Assembly: GCA_024742475.1 (NCBI GenBank)
Contig: JANSYI010000001.1
Coordinates: 310,001-374,000, forward strand
Direction of reading: 5' to 3'
DNA length: 64,000 nucleotides
From: a bacterium
GTDB lineage: Bacteria; Myxococcota_A; Polyangia; Nannocystales; Nannocystaceae
Shown here: piece after piece, positions 29,364 through 38,694 of the stretch
Numbering within the stretch: the first letter of the stretch is position 1
Layout of the letters: the number at the start of each line of letters is the position of its first letter
The notes under the pieces: model-generated
The model's input: the letters and a program-made list of their open reading frames with translations, nothing else
Database searches by the model: none
Told to the model about the DNA's origin: nothing
Made by a program: the position numbers and the translations under genes

Positions 29364-30128
29364 TCAGCGAAGGACCTGGCGCACGGCGTCTGCGTAGGGT
29401 CCCTCGCCGTGCTTCTCCAAGAAGCGTTCGGCGCTCGTTCGCGCCTGCTCGGTCCGCCCCAGCGCGCTCAAGGACAGGACCGTCAGCGCTTCGCGCTCTT
29501 CGCGAAGCAGACCCCGGGGGAACTCGGACTTGGCCTCTCCGAGCAGCGACAGCGCCCGCTTCGGCTCGGTCTTCATGGCTCGCCGTGCCTCGGCGATGAG
29601 CTTGGCTTCGCGCAGGTAGTCGGCTTCGGTCGGCGCGGGCTTGGTCCGCTTGCGCTTGGCCGGCGCGGGCGCGACCGGCTCGGCAGCGACGACCGGGTGC
29701 GACGGCGCGTCCGGTACGAGGGCCGCAGGATCGGAGTCCGGCTCCTGCTGCTGCTCCTCCTTTTTCTCAGTGGTCGGAGCCACCGCTGGTACCGCAGCCG
29801 GCATGGGCGCTGTGTTGCTGCTCGGCATGGTCGGTGCGGCCGGTACGGCCACGCGCGGCTCGGGTCCGCCTCGCATGACGGCCCAGGCGATCGCGCCCGC
29901 CGACGCCACCCCGACGACCGCGGCGATGAGACCTTTGGACAAGCCGCCGCCCTTGGCCGCAGCGACGATTGGCGCGGCGCCGGTCTCGGTGGCGATCGCG
30001 GCGCCCAGACTCGCGGCGCCGGCCGTGACGTCGAAGCCGACGAGCCCCGCGGCCCTTGCGTGCATCAGGTCGGCGCGGAGGCTGGCTCCCAGCGTGGGAT
30101 CGTCGAGCAAGCGTTGAGGATCGGCCAT
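29364..30128 (-). CDS. Single-pass membrane protein paired with the ECF sigma factor
   Basis: A 254-residue protein. The N-terminal 65 residues are cytoplasmic (MADPQRLLDDPTLGASLRADL onward), followed by one transmembrane helix (GLIAAVVGVASAGAIAWAVM, about 67-86). A Pro/Ala/Glu-rich periplasmic linker with EEQQQEP leads to a helical C-terminal domain with TPR-like character (DYLREAKLIAEARRAMKTEPKRALSLLGEAK, ARTSAERFLEKHGEGPYADAVRQVL). It starts 3 bases after the sigma factor stop. I infer an anti-sigma or sensing partner, although no zinc anti-sigma HxxxCxxC motif is seen. Confidence 0.65.
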   Translation of the reverse strand: MADPQRLLDDPTLGASLRADLMHARAAGLVGFDVTAGAASLGAAIATETGAAPIVAAAKGGGLSKGLIAAVVGVASAGAIAWAVMRGGPEPRVAVPAAPTMPSSNTAPMPAAVPAVAPTTEKKEEQQQEPDSDPAALVPDAPSHPVVAAEPVAPAPAKRKRTKPAPTEADYLREAKLIAEARRAMKTEPKRALSLLGEAKSEFPRGLLREEREALTVLSLSALGRTEQARTSAERFLEKHGEGPYADAVRQVLR

Positions 30129-30131
30129 GGT

Positions 30132-30749
30132 TCAACTCAAACCGGCGATGAGCGCGGGTTCGCCTCGCGCAGGACGGGTGGGATTCTCCAGCGCAGCGTG
30201 GGCCTTCGCGAACTCGCGTCGCGCCGAATGCAACCGGCTGTAGATGGTTCCCACGGGGACGTCGAGGGAGGACGCGATTGCGTCACATGCCTGCCCCTCG
30301 AGCTCGTAGAGCACGAAGACGGCGCGCTTCTCGGGGCTGAGGGTATCGAGCGCTCGTTGTACCCGTGCGAGGGCTTGGCGCGCCTCGGCGCGCTGGCTCG
30401 GCGACGCGGACGAGGACGCGGACGGTGCCAGCTCAACGACCTCGGCGTTCGAATCTTCCAGTCGGCGCCGTGCTTTCTTGCGTCGGTCCGAAGACACGCG
30501 AAACGCGATCTCGGCCAGCCACGTGGTGGGCTTCGCACGGCCCATCGTGAACCCCCCGCGTCGGTGGGCCACGAGAAACACCTCTTGAACCACGTCAGCC
30601 ACATCCTCTCCCGAGACGCCGAGGCGCAAGAGGAACCGAGCGACGAACTGCGCGTGGGCGCGGTAGAGCGCGTCTGCATCGAGATGTTCGGGCACGGGAG
30701 GGCATGAGGGTCCCACGACATGTATTGCCGGGCCAGCTGGATCCTTCAT
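30132..30749 (-). CDS. ECF-type RNA polymerase sigma factor
   Basis: A 205-residue group 4 sigma factor. Sigma-2 region at about 28-95 (LYRAHAQFVARFLLRLGVSGEDVADVVQEVFLVAH, then TTWLAEIAFRVSSDRRK) and sigma-4 region at about 135-190 (LDTLSPEKRAVFVLYELEGQACDAIASSLDVPVGTIYSRLHSARREF), with the usual linker between. ATG 30749 is chosen because homologous sequence starts soon after; a 46-codon extension upstream looks unlike a protein. It leads an operon with a membrane protein gene 3 bases downstream, the usual layout for sigma/anti-sigma pairs. Confidence 0.9.
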   Translation of the reverse strand: MKDPAGPAIHVVGPSCPPVPEHLDADALYRAHAQFVARFLLRLGVSGEDVADVVQEVFLVAHRRGGFTMGRAKPTTWLAEIAFRVSSDRRKKARRRLEDSNAEVVELAPSASSSASPSQRAEARQALARVQRALDTLSPEKRAVFVLYELEGQACDAIASSLDVPVGTIYSRLHSARREFAKAHAALENPTRPARGEPALIAGLS

Positions 30750-30813
30750 CGTCCTCACGACCACTTGGTGTCCGGAAACGGACCGAACCGTGTCGCGAAC
30801 GCAGAGGTGTGGC

Positions 30814-32010
30814 TCACACACCGACGTCGCGAACCGCGCGCCGGGTGAGTGCCAAGGCGAGCAGGGCGAGAAGCACGGCGACCGCAACGCCGCCGGTCAG
30901 GGTCGAGATCGCGGCGCCATCGAGGTCGTCCAGCCCACCGACCGCCCACGACCCGAGCGCGAGCGTGCCAGCGAACGCGAGCCGCCCCGCGAGACTCTGC
31001 ACCGAGAGGTAGGTGGCGCGCAGATGTCCACCGACGTTCGGCAGCACGCACTGCAGCTCGAGCGGACGCGACAGGGCGCCGGGGACGGAGCGAACGAGCA
31101 ACAGGCCGATCACCGCGGGATGCAGCGTTAGGCTCATGCCCACGATCACGAGCCCCTCGAGGCCCATCGCGACGAGCAACACGTTCGCGGTGCCGATGCG
31201 ACGAGCCAACGGCTCGCCACGCCGACTGGCGAGCGCCGCCGCCCCCATCATCAGCGCCATCATCAGCCCCGAGACAGCCGGCGTGAACGCATCGAAGTCG
31301 AGGTCGCGCAGGACGAGCCGAAGGTAGGGCTGCGCGAGCTCATAGGGAACGTGCGCGAACACCGTCATCGCGACCGCGAAGAGGAACACCCAGCGCAGCG
31401 CCGGCGTTCGCAGTGCGACGCCTACGCCCCGCAGCTGAGCCATGGGACGTGCGGCCGCTTCGGCTCTCCGCGGCTCCTCGAACAGGAGCGCAACCCCGAG
31501 GGCGACCACGGTGCCGACGGCCGAGAGCGCATGACCGAAGCGCAGGTCGACCGAGGCGAGCACGCCTCCGACGAGGGCGGCGACGGCCATCGCGATCGCG
31601 CCCCACGCCTGCGCCTTGCCTTCCACCGCAGCGAGTTCACCGCCGCGCTCCTGCGCTGCCAGCGACTCGTACACCATGGTGCTGTCGGTGCCCGAGTTGA
31701 ACGCCATCCCCATCGCGACCGCGACCTGACCGGCGGCGAACACCCACCAAGAGCCTCCGAGCGCGAGGGCTGCATACCCGACGCTCCACGCCACAGCCGC
31801 GGCGACCATCGTCGGCCGCCGGCCGAGCCGGTCGGAGAGGTAGCCCGAGGGGACCTCGAGCACGACGACAGCCCCGTAGTAGATGGCCTCGAGCACGAGG
31901 ACGTCCGCGACGTCGAACCTGGACGAGAAGTAGAGGAAGAAGACCGGCAGCCAGAACGTGCTGGACCGGGCGGCTTGGTAGATCGGGTAGAGCCAGACGT
32001 TTCTCTCCAT
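30814..32010 (-). CDS. Major facilitator superfamily transporter
   Basis: A 398-residue, 12-helix transporter. The loop 2-3 signature is clear: VPSGYLSDRLGRRPTMVAA. It resembles drug or small-metabolite efflux MFS proteins, but no substrate motif is visible. The C-terminal half ends in AVAVLLALLALALTRRAV. It ends 65 bases above the sigma factor start, on the same strand, and its start is 8 bases from the stop of the upstream exported protein gene, so the latter pair may be co-transcribed. Confidence 0.85.
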   Translation of the reverse strand: MERNVWLYPIYQAARSSTFWLPVFFLYFSSRFDVADVLVLEAIYYGAVVVLEVPSGYLSDRLGRRPTMVAAAVAWSVGYAALALGGSWWVFAAGQVAVAMGMAFNSGTDSTMVYESLAAQERGGELAAVEGKAQAWGAIAMAVAALVGGVLASVDLRFGHALSAVGTVVALGVALLFEEPRRAEAAARPMAQLRGVGVALRTPALRWVFLFAVAMTVFAHVPYELAQPYLRLVLRDLDFDAFTPAVSGLMMALMMGAAALASRRGEPLARRIGTANVLLVAMGLEGLVIVGMSLTLHPAVIGLLLVRSVPGALSRPLELQCVLPNVGGHLRATYLSVQSLAGRLAFAGTLALGSWAVGGLDDLDGAAISTLTGGVAVAVLLALLALALTRRAVRDVGV

Positions 32011-32018
32011 CGTCCCCT

Positions 32019-33026
<1,008 letters not shown>

Positions 33027-33431
33027 GTGCGCAGAGTATCGCGTGTGCAAAGTGGGAGACACGCCCCCGCGCCATGAGGCGCGGGGCGTGCCCCTGGCCA
33101 TACGTCCTCGACTTCCCCAGGGTCATGGCGATGTGCCCGTCCCCCCAGACGGCACACGCCGGTCGATGCTCTACGGTCGTCCCTTACGCATCCCCATCGA
33201 CACGACAACCCATGGTTCGAAGCTTCGTTCGCTGGCCGCGCGTCCGCTCCAACGCGCCGCCCCCATGCATCGCAAGGTTGAGTCCAACGACGCGACGAAT
33301 GTCCCAACGTGAATCATCTCGGGCACTTGTCGCGGTACGAACGCAGCCGAGCGACCGCGCGACGGCCACGGGTCCGCAAGAAGTATCGATTTTCGTCACC
33401 GCGGTGACGCAAACCGTCGCTGTACGAGGCG
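33027..33431. other. Gene-free stretch with several inverted repeats
   Basis: No convincing protein is encoded here. It contains a 13-bp stem with one bulge (CACGCCCC ... GGGGCGTG, 33060-33090, ATGA loop), a smaller hairpin (33133-33155), the 10-base palindrome CGAAGCTTCG (33218-33227) and the 16-base palindrome CGTCACCGCGGTGACG (33394-33409). The flanking genes are both on the minus strand. No T run follows any of these on either strand. It may hold the promoter and operators of the 32019 gene, or an unrecognised RNA. Confidence 0.5.
33394..33409. promoter_or_regulatory. 16-base perfect palindrome
   Basis: CGTCACCGCGGTGACG is a perfect palindrome 22 bases below the stop of the minus-strand gene at 33432. 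It has the size and symmetry of a dimeric repressor site and lacks the T run of a terminator. Confidence 0.4.
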
Positions 33432-34637
33432 TCATCGCCGTCGGACACACAACGTCGCCGCGTGCTCGCCGTCCTCGGAGGCGCGCTCGAGCGGCCGCGT
33501 CACGTCGCGACTGAGCGTGTGGTGAACACCACGGACGCGGGACGACGCGCTCCAGAACTCGCCCTCGGGCAGCAGCCTCGCACGCCGCAGCGCCCGCAGC
33601 TCGTCCAGCGTCGGCACCCTCCACTGACCCAGTCCCGAGACCTCGAGCTTCTCGCAGCGTCGTCGCCCGTCACCGAAGGGTTCGGGCGTTCGAGACGCGG
33701 TCCGGACCAGCAGCGCATCGAGGGCGTGAATCTTGTGTCCGTCGAGCGCGGCCGCGATCCGTCGCGCCTCGTCGGCGGCGCGCGAGGCCTCGGACGGTGA
33801 CGGCTCAGGCACGAAGGGGGCCTTGACGGGGGCGACGGTTGGCGTGGACTTGACCCGCTTGGGCATTTTGACCGGTGCCGCGGCGGCGGTCCGCACCTCC
33901 GAGTCGACGTCGAAGGCGTCCGGGCTCTGCACCCAGACCGCCGCCGCTGCCGCGAACGCCGCCGCACCGACCGACAGCGCCGTGACCGCGCGCCGACGTG
34001 TTCTTCGGGTCTGGCGCTCCTTGCGACCGCGCCGGACTTGCGCCGCCGAGAGCTCCAGATCGGGAAACGTCGTCTCGCCCTCTGTCACGCCCGGGTTCGT
34101 CGCGTTCAGATCGAACTGCGCCGAGTCGAGCTCACCGGATTGCTCTGGGGGCACCTCGGGCTGGCTCTCGCGCGAGGAGCTCCGCGCAGCCGCGACGGGC
34201 TCGGGCACCGGGTCCTCTCGGCGAGAGGGGCCGCTCGGCACATGGGCAGCGCCGATCGGCTCGGCCGCCCGCGTCCGCATGTCCGCCACCGCGTCCGCGA
34301 CCTCGGCAAGCGCGTCTGCCGGCGCGTCGGCGTCGAACTCGACGACGCACAGCCGATGCTGGCGACCGCGCTGCTTCGAGAACGTCGCCAAGATGGCCTC
34401 GAGTCGCTCGGGAACGAGAGCCTCGGACTGGAGCACGACCAAGACGGTGGGCCCTTCGTGGAGCAAGTGCACGACCATGCCTTCGAGGTCGCGATCGATT
34501 CCGGGCACCAGGTGAACGTGGTTCCCAGCGAACTCGGGCTCGAGCGCCCGGACCGACACCATGTCGGCGAACGGAAAGCAGACGACCGTGGATATCTCCA
34601 CCCCCGACTGATCCGCGTGCATTGGCTCTGCCCTCAT
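33432..34637 (-). CDS. Single-pass membrane protein with DUF1566-like C-terminal domain
   Basis: A 401-residue protein. The N-terminal 125 residues are alpha/beta and soluble (ISTVVCFPFADMVSVRAL, VVHLLHEGPTVLVVLQSE, HRLCVVEFDADAPADALAEVADAV), perhaps a sensing domain. A charged linker leads to a basic stretch and one transmembrane helix (ALSVGAAAFAAAAAVWV, about 218-235). The exposed C-terminus has GQWRVPTLDELRALRRARLL, then GEFWSASS and a final TLCVRRR, the pattern of DUF1566/Lcl_C modules. A related pattern closes the FGE-like protein at 62873. Function unknown. Confidence 0.6.
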   Translation of the reverse strand: MRAEPMHADQSGVEISTVVCFPFADMVSVRALEPEFAGNHVHLVPGIDRDLEGMVVHLLHEGPTVLVVLQSEALVPERLEAILATFSKQRGRQHRLCVVEFDADAPADALAEVADAVADMRTRAAEPIGAAHVPSGPSRREDPVPEPVAAARSSSRESQPEVPPEQSGELDSAQFDLNATNPGVTEGETTFPDLELSAAQVRRGRKERQTRRTRRRAVTALSVGAAAFAAAAAVWVQSPDAFDVDSEVRTAAAAPVKMPKRVKSTPTVAPVKAPFVPEPSPSEASRAADEARRIAAALDGHKIHALDALLVRTASRTPEPFGDGRRRCEKLEVSGLGQWRVPTLDELRALRRARLLPEGEFWSASSRVRGVHHTLSRDVTRPLERASEDGEHAATLCVRRR

Positions 34638-34696
34638 CGACTCGCCACGATGATATCGGATTGCCGGCCGGTTGGACGGGCCGAAGCGGCCGACGA

Positions 34697-36523
34697 CTAC
34701 GTCTCATGTGGGTGGTCGTGGTCATGTTCGTGATGTCGGTGCACATGGTCATGCGCGTGCGCATGGTCGTGCCCACATCCGCCGTCGTGATCGTGCACGT
34801 GCGAACCTCCGAGGATCTCGAGCCACGGGGCGAGTCCCCAGCGCCACAGCTGCCACGACAGCGCGGCCCCCAGGGCCAGCGTGCTCGCCCACGCGAAGAT
34901 GCCGTGCCCATGCGGTGCCTCGATATGCGTCGGCAACGTCAGGGGCACATCGATCGCGTTGACCCCGTAGCCCAAGGCGATCGTGGCGAGCGTGATCCCC
35001 AGCGTACCGACGACCACGCTGCGACCACCGTACGCCTCCTTGAGCACCCCGAGCGTGGCGACGTTGGTCGCCGGGCCGAGCAGCAGACCCACGAGCACCG
35101 CGCCAGGCGAGACGCCCTTGAGCAGCAGCACCGCGGCCACCGGCGTCGCCGAAGCTGCGCACACATAGGCGGGCATCGCCACCGCGGCCACGAGCCAGAT
35201 GTCGAACCCTCCCACCGTCGTCTTCGCCAGCGAGCCTTCGGGCAGCGCGACCTGGATGAATGCTGCCGCCCACAGGCCGACGAAGGCCCACGGCGCCACG
35301 TGCATGAGCAGCTCGTCGAAGTGAGCGAACAGCTTTGCGCGAGTCCCGGTGGCGGCGACGGGCTTCTCGCGTTTGATCGACCGCTCCCCGCGACCGCTCG
35401 CGCGGACCACCCTGGCAAACCACAGCCCGGCGAACAGCGCCAACGCCAGGGCCGCGACGATGCGAACGGCGGCATAGGGTCCGCCCATGAATCGCAGCGT
35501 GAGGGTGAGGGTCTCGGGGCCGAGCTCCGGCGTCGCCACCAAGAAGGCGACGACCAGCGCCGGTCCGGCACCCCGCTTGCGAAGCGACTCGGCAACCGGG
35601 AGCACACCGCAGGCACACAACGGCAGCGGCGCGCCCACGACGACGCCACGGATCGCCTGACGCAGGTCACCGCCATGAGTGAAGAAACGCTCGGGCACCT
35701 TCGCCCCGAGTAGCTGCAGCGCCGCCCCCAACACCAACCCCAGCAGCAGCATCGGCGCGGTCTCGAAGGAGAGCTCGACGAACGCGGTGGTCACTTCGCG
35801 CTGCATCGCGCGACCGGTCGTGGACGCTGCGGCGAGCGGAAGAGCCACGCCCGCCACCACGGCGAGGAACTCGAGCGCGCGCAACCGGGTCGTTCGGGTT
35901 CCGTGTGGCCCGTGGTCGTGAAAGAGGACGTGCATCAACACGCCGGCCACGCCCGCGGTCAGCCACGAGTGAAGATCGTGCGGCAAGACGTCATGCAGGA
36001 CGTCGGCGAGCGCGAACCCCAGGCCAGTCGCGAGGACCAGCGCGACCGCGCGGCGCAGCGCCGAGCCTCGGCTTCGGTGGGTGAGCGCCTCAGCAATCAG
36101 CAGCGCCGTCAGCGGGATCGTGTGTGCCGCAACGGCGAGCACCAGGCTTTCGTGCCCATGCCCGTGGTGCGCTTCGGTGGAGAACGAGCCGAGCGCGACG
36201 CCTTCGGCGACCTGGTGCGCGAGGAATCCGTAGAAACCCAGGTCTACGCTCAGCGCGCTGCGATCGGCATGCCCGCCGCGAAGCCGCCGAATCACGGGCT
36301 CGAGAAGGCCCGGAAGCACCAGAGCACCGACGAAGACCAGCAGCGCCATGCCGCCCATCTCGGTGAGCGCCTCGGGCAGCATCTGCAGCGCCACCGCCGT
36401 GGCGACCGCCGTCACGGCAAAGACACGAAGCGCGCTGAACGAGCCCGCGTGCCGCTTGGTCAACACGCCGAGCGCCGCTCCAACGGCGATCGAGCTGGTC
36501 GTGATCGCGAGCGCCTCGATCAC
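34697..36523 (-). CDS. ZIP-like / SO_0444-type permease fusion with His-rich tail
   Basis: A 608-residue membrane protein with GTG start. Residues about 1-235 resemble a ZIP metal transporter: LAHQVAEGVALGS and AHTIPLTALLIAEAL match its metal-binding helices 4 and 5. Residues about 245-565 match the permease family PF03773, of the SO_0444 Cu/Zn efflux type: PLPLCACGVLPVAESLRKRGA, LVATPELGPE, then MPAYVCAASATPVAAVLLLKG and LLLGPATNVATLGVLKEAYGG. The last 40 residues hold 15 His among Asp and Gly. No frameshift separates the halves, so it is one protein. I infer transport of Zn or a similar divalent metal; direction is unknown. Confidence 0.85.
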   Translation of the reverse strand: MIEALAITTSSIAVGAALGVLTKRHAGSFSALRVFAVTAVATAVALQMLPEALTEMGGMALLVFVGALVLPGLLEPVIRRLRGGHADRSALSVDLGFYGFLAHQVAEGVALGSFSTEAHHGHGHESLVLAVAAHTIPLTALLIAEALTHRSRGSALRRAVALVLATGLGFALADVLHDVLPHDLHSWLTAGVAGVLMHVLFHDHGPHGTRTTRLRALEFLAVVAGVALPLAAASTTGRAMQREVTTAFVELSFETAPMLLLGLVLGAALQLLGAKVPERFFTHGGDLRQAIRGVVVGAPLPLCACGVLPVAESLRKRGAGPALVVAFLVATPELGPETLTLTLRFMGGPYAAVRIVAALALALFAGLWFARVVRASGRGERSIKREKPVAATGTRAKLFAHFDELLMHVAPWAFVGLWAAAFIQVALPEGSLAKTTVGGFDIWLVAAVAMPAYVCAASATPVAAVLLLKGVSPGAVLVGLLLGPATNVATLGVLKEAYGGRSVVVGTLGITLATIALGYGVNAIDVPLTLPTHIEAPHGHGIFAWASTLALGAALSWQLWRWGLAPWLEILGGSHVHDHDGGCGHDHAHAHDHVHRHHEHDHDHPHET

Positions 36524-36532
36524 GCCGACACC

Positions 36533-37174
36533 TCAGCCGTAGAGTTTGCGGAACGCGGCGGCATCGTCTACTTGAAGGGCTGGATTGTGCACGAACTCCC
36601 AAGCGAGCGTGCTCGTGGGGGTCTTGCCGTAGTCGTGTCCGGGGTACACTCGCGTCTCCTCGGGCAGCGCGCCGAGCACCCGCTGCAGGCTGTGGTGCAT
36701 CGCTTCGGGATCGGACTGCGGATACTTGACGCCGCCGATCGACCCGACGAACAAGACGTCACCCGTGACGACCGCGCCGGTCTCGGGCAGGTACCAGCAG
36801 ATGCAGCCGGGCATGTGGCCCGGGGTGTACAGCGCCTGCACCCTCCCCTGCCCGATGAGGACATCCTCGCGATCCCGGGCGGCCCGCACCTGGGGCGCCT
36901 GCGCCCGCGCGACCTCCACCTCGACGGGGTGGCAACGCACGACCGCGCCGGTCTGCTGCACCGCTTCATCGAGCCCGGCGATGTGATCGTCGTGGGTGTG
37001 CGTGAGCAAGATGGTGGTCACCGTCCACCCGCGCTGCGTGGCGGCTCGCAGGAGGCGGTCGACCTCGAAGGCGGGATCGACCAGCGCCGCCTCGCCGGTG
37101 ACCGGGCAGCCGATCACCTCGCAGAAGTTCTGAATCAGACCGACCTCGATCTGGACCACCTCGAGCGCGTTCAT
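36533..37174 (-). CDS. MBL-fold metallo-hydrolase, glyoxalase II-like
   Basis: A 213-residue metallo-beta-lactamase-fold protein: LLTHTHDDHIAGL (about 58-64), YTPGHMPGC (His about 118), VVTGDVLFVGSIG (Asp about 136) and VYPGHDYG (His about 177). These are the two-metal site ligands of GloB and persulfide dioxygenase (ETHE1) relatives. It lacks the C-terminal substrate domain of classic glyoxalase II, so the substrate is not certain. Its ATG overlaps the stop of the upstream HTH/Zn-ribbon gene (ATGA), and it ends 10 bases above the ZIP fusion start, suggesting one transcript through all three. Confidence 0.88.
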   Translation of the reverse strand: MNALEVVQIEVGLIQNFCEVIGCPVTGEAALVDPAFEVDRLLRAATQRGWTVTTILLTHTHDDHIAGLDEAVQQTGAVVRCHPVEVEVARAQAPQVRAARDREDVLIGQGRVQALYTPGHMPGCICWYLPETGAVVTGDVLFVGSIGGVKYPQSDPEAMHHSLQRVLGALPEETRVYPGHDYGKTPTSTLAWEFVHNPALQVDDAAAFRKLYG

Positions 37175-37488
37175 GCGGAGGCCACGATTCGAAAGCGAGG
37201 AGCCTCGACGCGCTGCCCCTTGCAGGCCGGACAACGGCTGGGCTTGCTGAGGCGCTCGCGGTCTTCGAACGCATAGCCGCACTTCGAGCAGGTCGCCGGC
37301 AGGATCTGGAAGTCTTCGCCCGCGCCCGACGCCGATTTTTGCAGGTGCTGTAGGTGCGCTGGGACCTCCTTCTCGGAGATGCCGACCAGCGTGGAGAGCT
37401 GGCGTGCGGAAACCCAGCCTCCGCGGAGCTGCCTGCGGAGGGCGTCGCGAATCGTCTCCCCTCGTGGGGGCGGCTGACGCTCGGCCAT
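37171..37488 (-). CDS. Winged-helix regulator fused to a zinc ribbon
   Basis: A 105-residue protein: an N-terminal winged helix (ETIRDALRRQLRGGWVSARQLSTLVGISEKEVPAHLQHL) and a C-terminal zinc ribbon (CSKCGYAF ... CPACKG). This is the layout of COG3357, predicted transcriptional regulators. ATG 37488 is chosen because the helix-turn-helix begins there; the longer open frame is antisense to the divergent MFS gene. It is coupled by ATGA to the MBL hydrolase and likely leads the operon that includes the metal transporter, so metal-dependent control is plausible but unproven. Confidence 0.8.
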   Translation of the reverse strand: MAERQPPPRGETIRDALRRQLRGGWVSARQLSTLVGISEKEVPAHLQHLQKSASGAGEDFQILPATCSKCGYAFEDRERLSKPSRCPACKGQRVEAPRFRIVASA

Positions 37489-37545
37489 GGCGGCAGCATA
37501 ACCCCGCGCATTGCACCACGCACCCCGACGTGCGAAGGGTAGGCG

Positions 37546-38688
37546 GTGAGTCGGCCCCCGCTCCTGAGTCGCCCGTTCGTGCTCGGGTTCGGGGCCAACT
37601 TCATGCACACCCTGGCCTTCTTCTTCTTCCTGCATCTGCCGGGGTTCCTGCGACTACACACCGAGGACGACTTCGTCATCGGCCTGACCATGGCTGCGAT
37701 GGCCGCCTCGGCGATCGTCTCGCGCCCGTTCATCGGCCGCATCATGGACGCCCGCGGCCGTCGAATGGTCGCGCTGGTCGGGAGCGCGCTGAACGTGCTG
37801 TTCTCGGCGGCATACCTGGTGGTCGACGACGTGGGACCGCTCCTGTTCGCCGTCCGTCTCGGCCACGGCGCGGCCGAGGGCATGCTGTTCTCGGTCTTCT
37901 TCACCATCGCCGCCGATGTGATCCCCGAAGCCCGACGGGCCGAGGGCATGGCGCTCTTCGGCGTCTCGGGCATGATCCCGCTCTCGCTCGCGGGCCTGCT
38001 GGGCGATCGCATCCTCGCGGTCGCCGGCTACCGCGAGCTCTTCTTGGCGGCCGTCGCGGCGGCCGTCGTGGGTGCGCTCGCGGCCCTCACCCTCCCCGAC
38101 TCCAGACCCGACGCGCCCGAGGGACCCAAGCGCTCGTTCCTCGCAGCGGCGTCCGCTCGCCCCCTTCGCCCGATATGGCTCGTGGGCTTCAGCTTTGCCT
38201 TCGCGCTCGCCTCGTACTTCACCTTCCTCAAGACGTACGTCGACGACACGGGCATCGGGTCGGTCGGTGCCTTCTTCACCGCCTACACCGTTGCGGCGGT
38301 GCTGCTTCGGCTCATGCTCGGCTGGTTACCCGACCGCATCGGGCCCAAGCGGGTCTTGGTCCCCTCGGTGTGGAGCGCCGCGGCAGGGCTGTGCGTGCTC
38401 GCGCTGGCCGACAGCGACAGCTCCAGCATCATCGCAGGTGTGCTGTGCGGCATCGGCCACGGCTACGCGTTCCCCATCGCGTCCGCGATGGTGGTCATGC
38501 GGACGCCCGCACACGAGCGAGGTCGGACGCTCGCCGCGTTTACGGCCCTGTTCGACTTGGGCCTCTTCATCGGCGCTCCCGCGCTGGGCCTCGTCCTCGA
38601 GCGCAGCTCCTACGCCGTCATGTTCTCCAGCGCGGCCGCCGTCGCGGTGGTCGGCTCGCTCGTCTACGTGGCGTGGGATCGCGACTGA
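37546..38688 (+). CDS. Major facilitator superfamily transporter
   Basis: A 380-residue, 12-helix MFS protein with a GTG start. The loop 2-3 signature is RPFIGRIMDARGRRMVA and its second-half echo is GWLPDRIGPKRVLV. It resembles the putative drug-resistance or YfcJ/YhhS-like exporters. Substrate unknown. Divergent from the HTH/Zn-ribbon gene with 57 bases between, so the regulator could also act on it. It converges on phoU with 6 bases between stops. Confidence 0.87.
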   Translation: MSRPPLLSRPFVLGFGANFMHTLAFFFFLHLPGFLRLHTEDDFVIGLTMAAMAASAIVSRPFIGRIMDARGRRMVALVGSALNVLFSAAYLVVDDVGPLLFAVRLGHGAAEGMLFSVFFTIAADVIPEARRAEGMALFGVSGMIPLSLAGLLGDRILAVAGYRELFLAAVAAAVVGALAALTLPDSRPDAPEGPKRSFLAAASARPLRPIWLVGFSFAFALASYFTFLKTYVDDTGIGSVGAFFTAYTVAAVLLRLMLGWLPDRIGPKRVLVPSVWSAAAGLCVLALADSDSSSIIAGVLCGIGHGYAFPIASAMVVMRTPAHERGRTLAAFTALFDLGLFIGAPALGLVLERSSYAVMFSSAAAVAVVGSLVYVAWDRD

Positions 38689-38694
38689 AGGTCG

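Noticed and set aside
33211-33230. Possible tRNA T-arm (GGTTCGAAGC)
   Set aside because: No matching acceptor stem, D-arm or CCA end could be placed around it; the match is part of a short palindrome.
33074-33514. A 146-codon plus-strand open frame in the gene-free stretch
   Set aside because: Its composition is that of a GC-rich shadow frame (Arg, Pro, Ser), it has no domain or signal, and its 3' part is antisense to the well-supported gene at 33432.
34697-34810. Short CAT/CATG-rich repeats resembling a satellite
   Set aside because: They are the codons of the His/Asp tail of the ZIP-permease fusion and read in frame to its stop.
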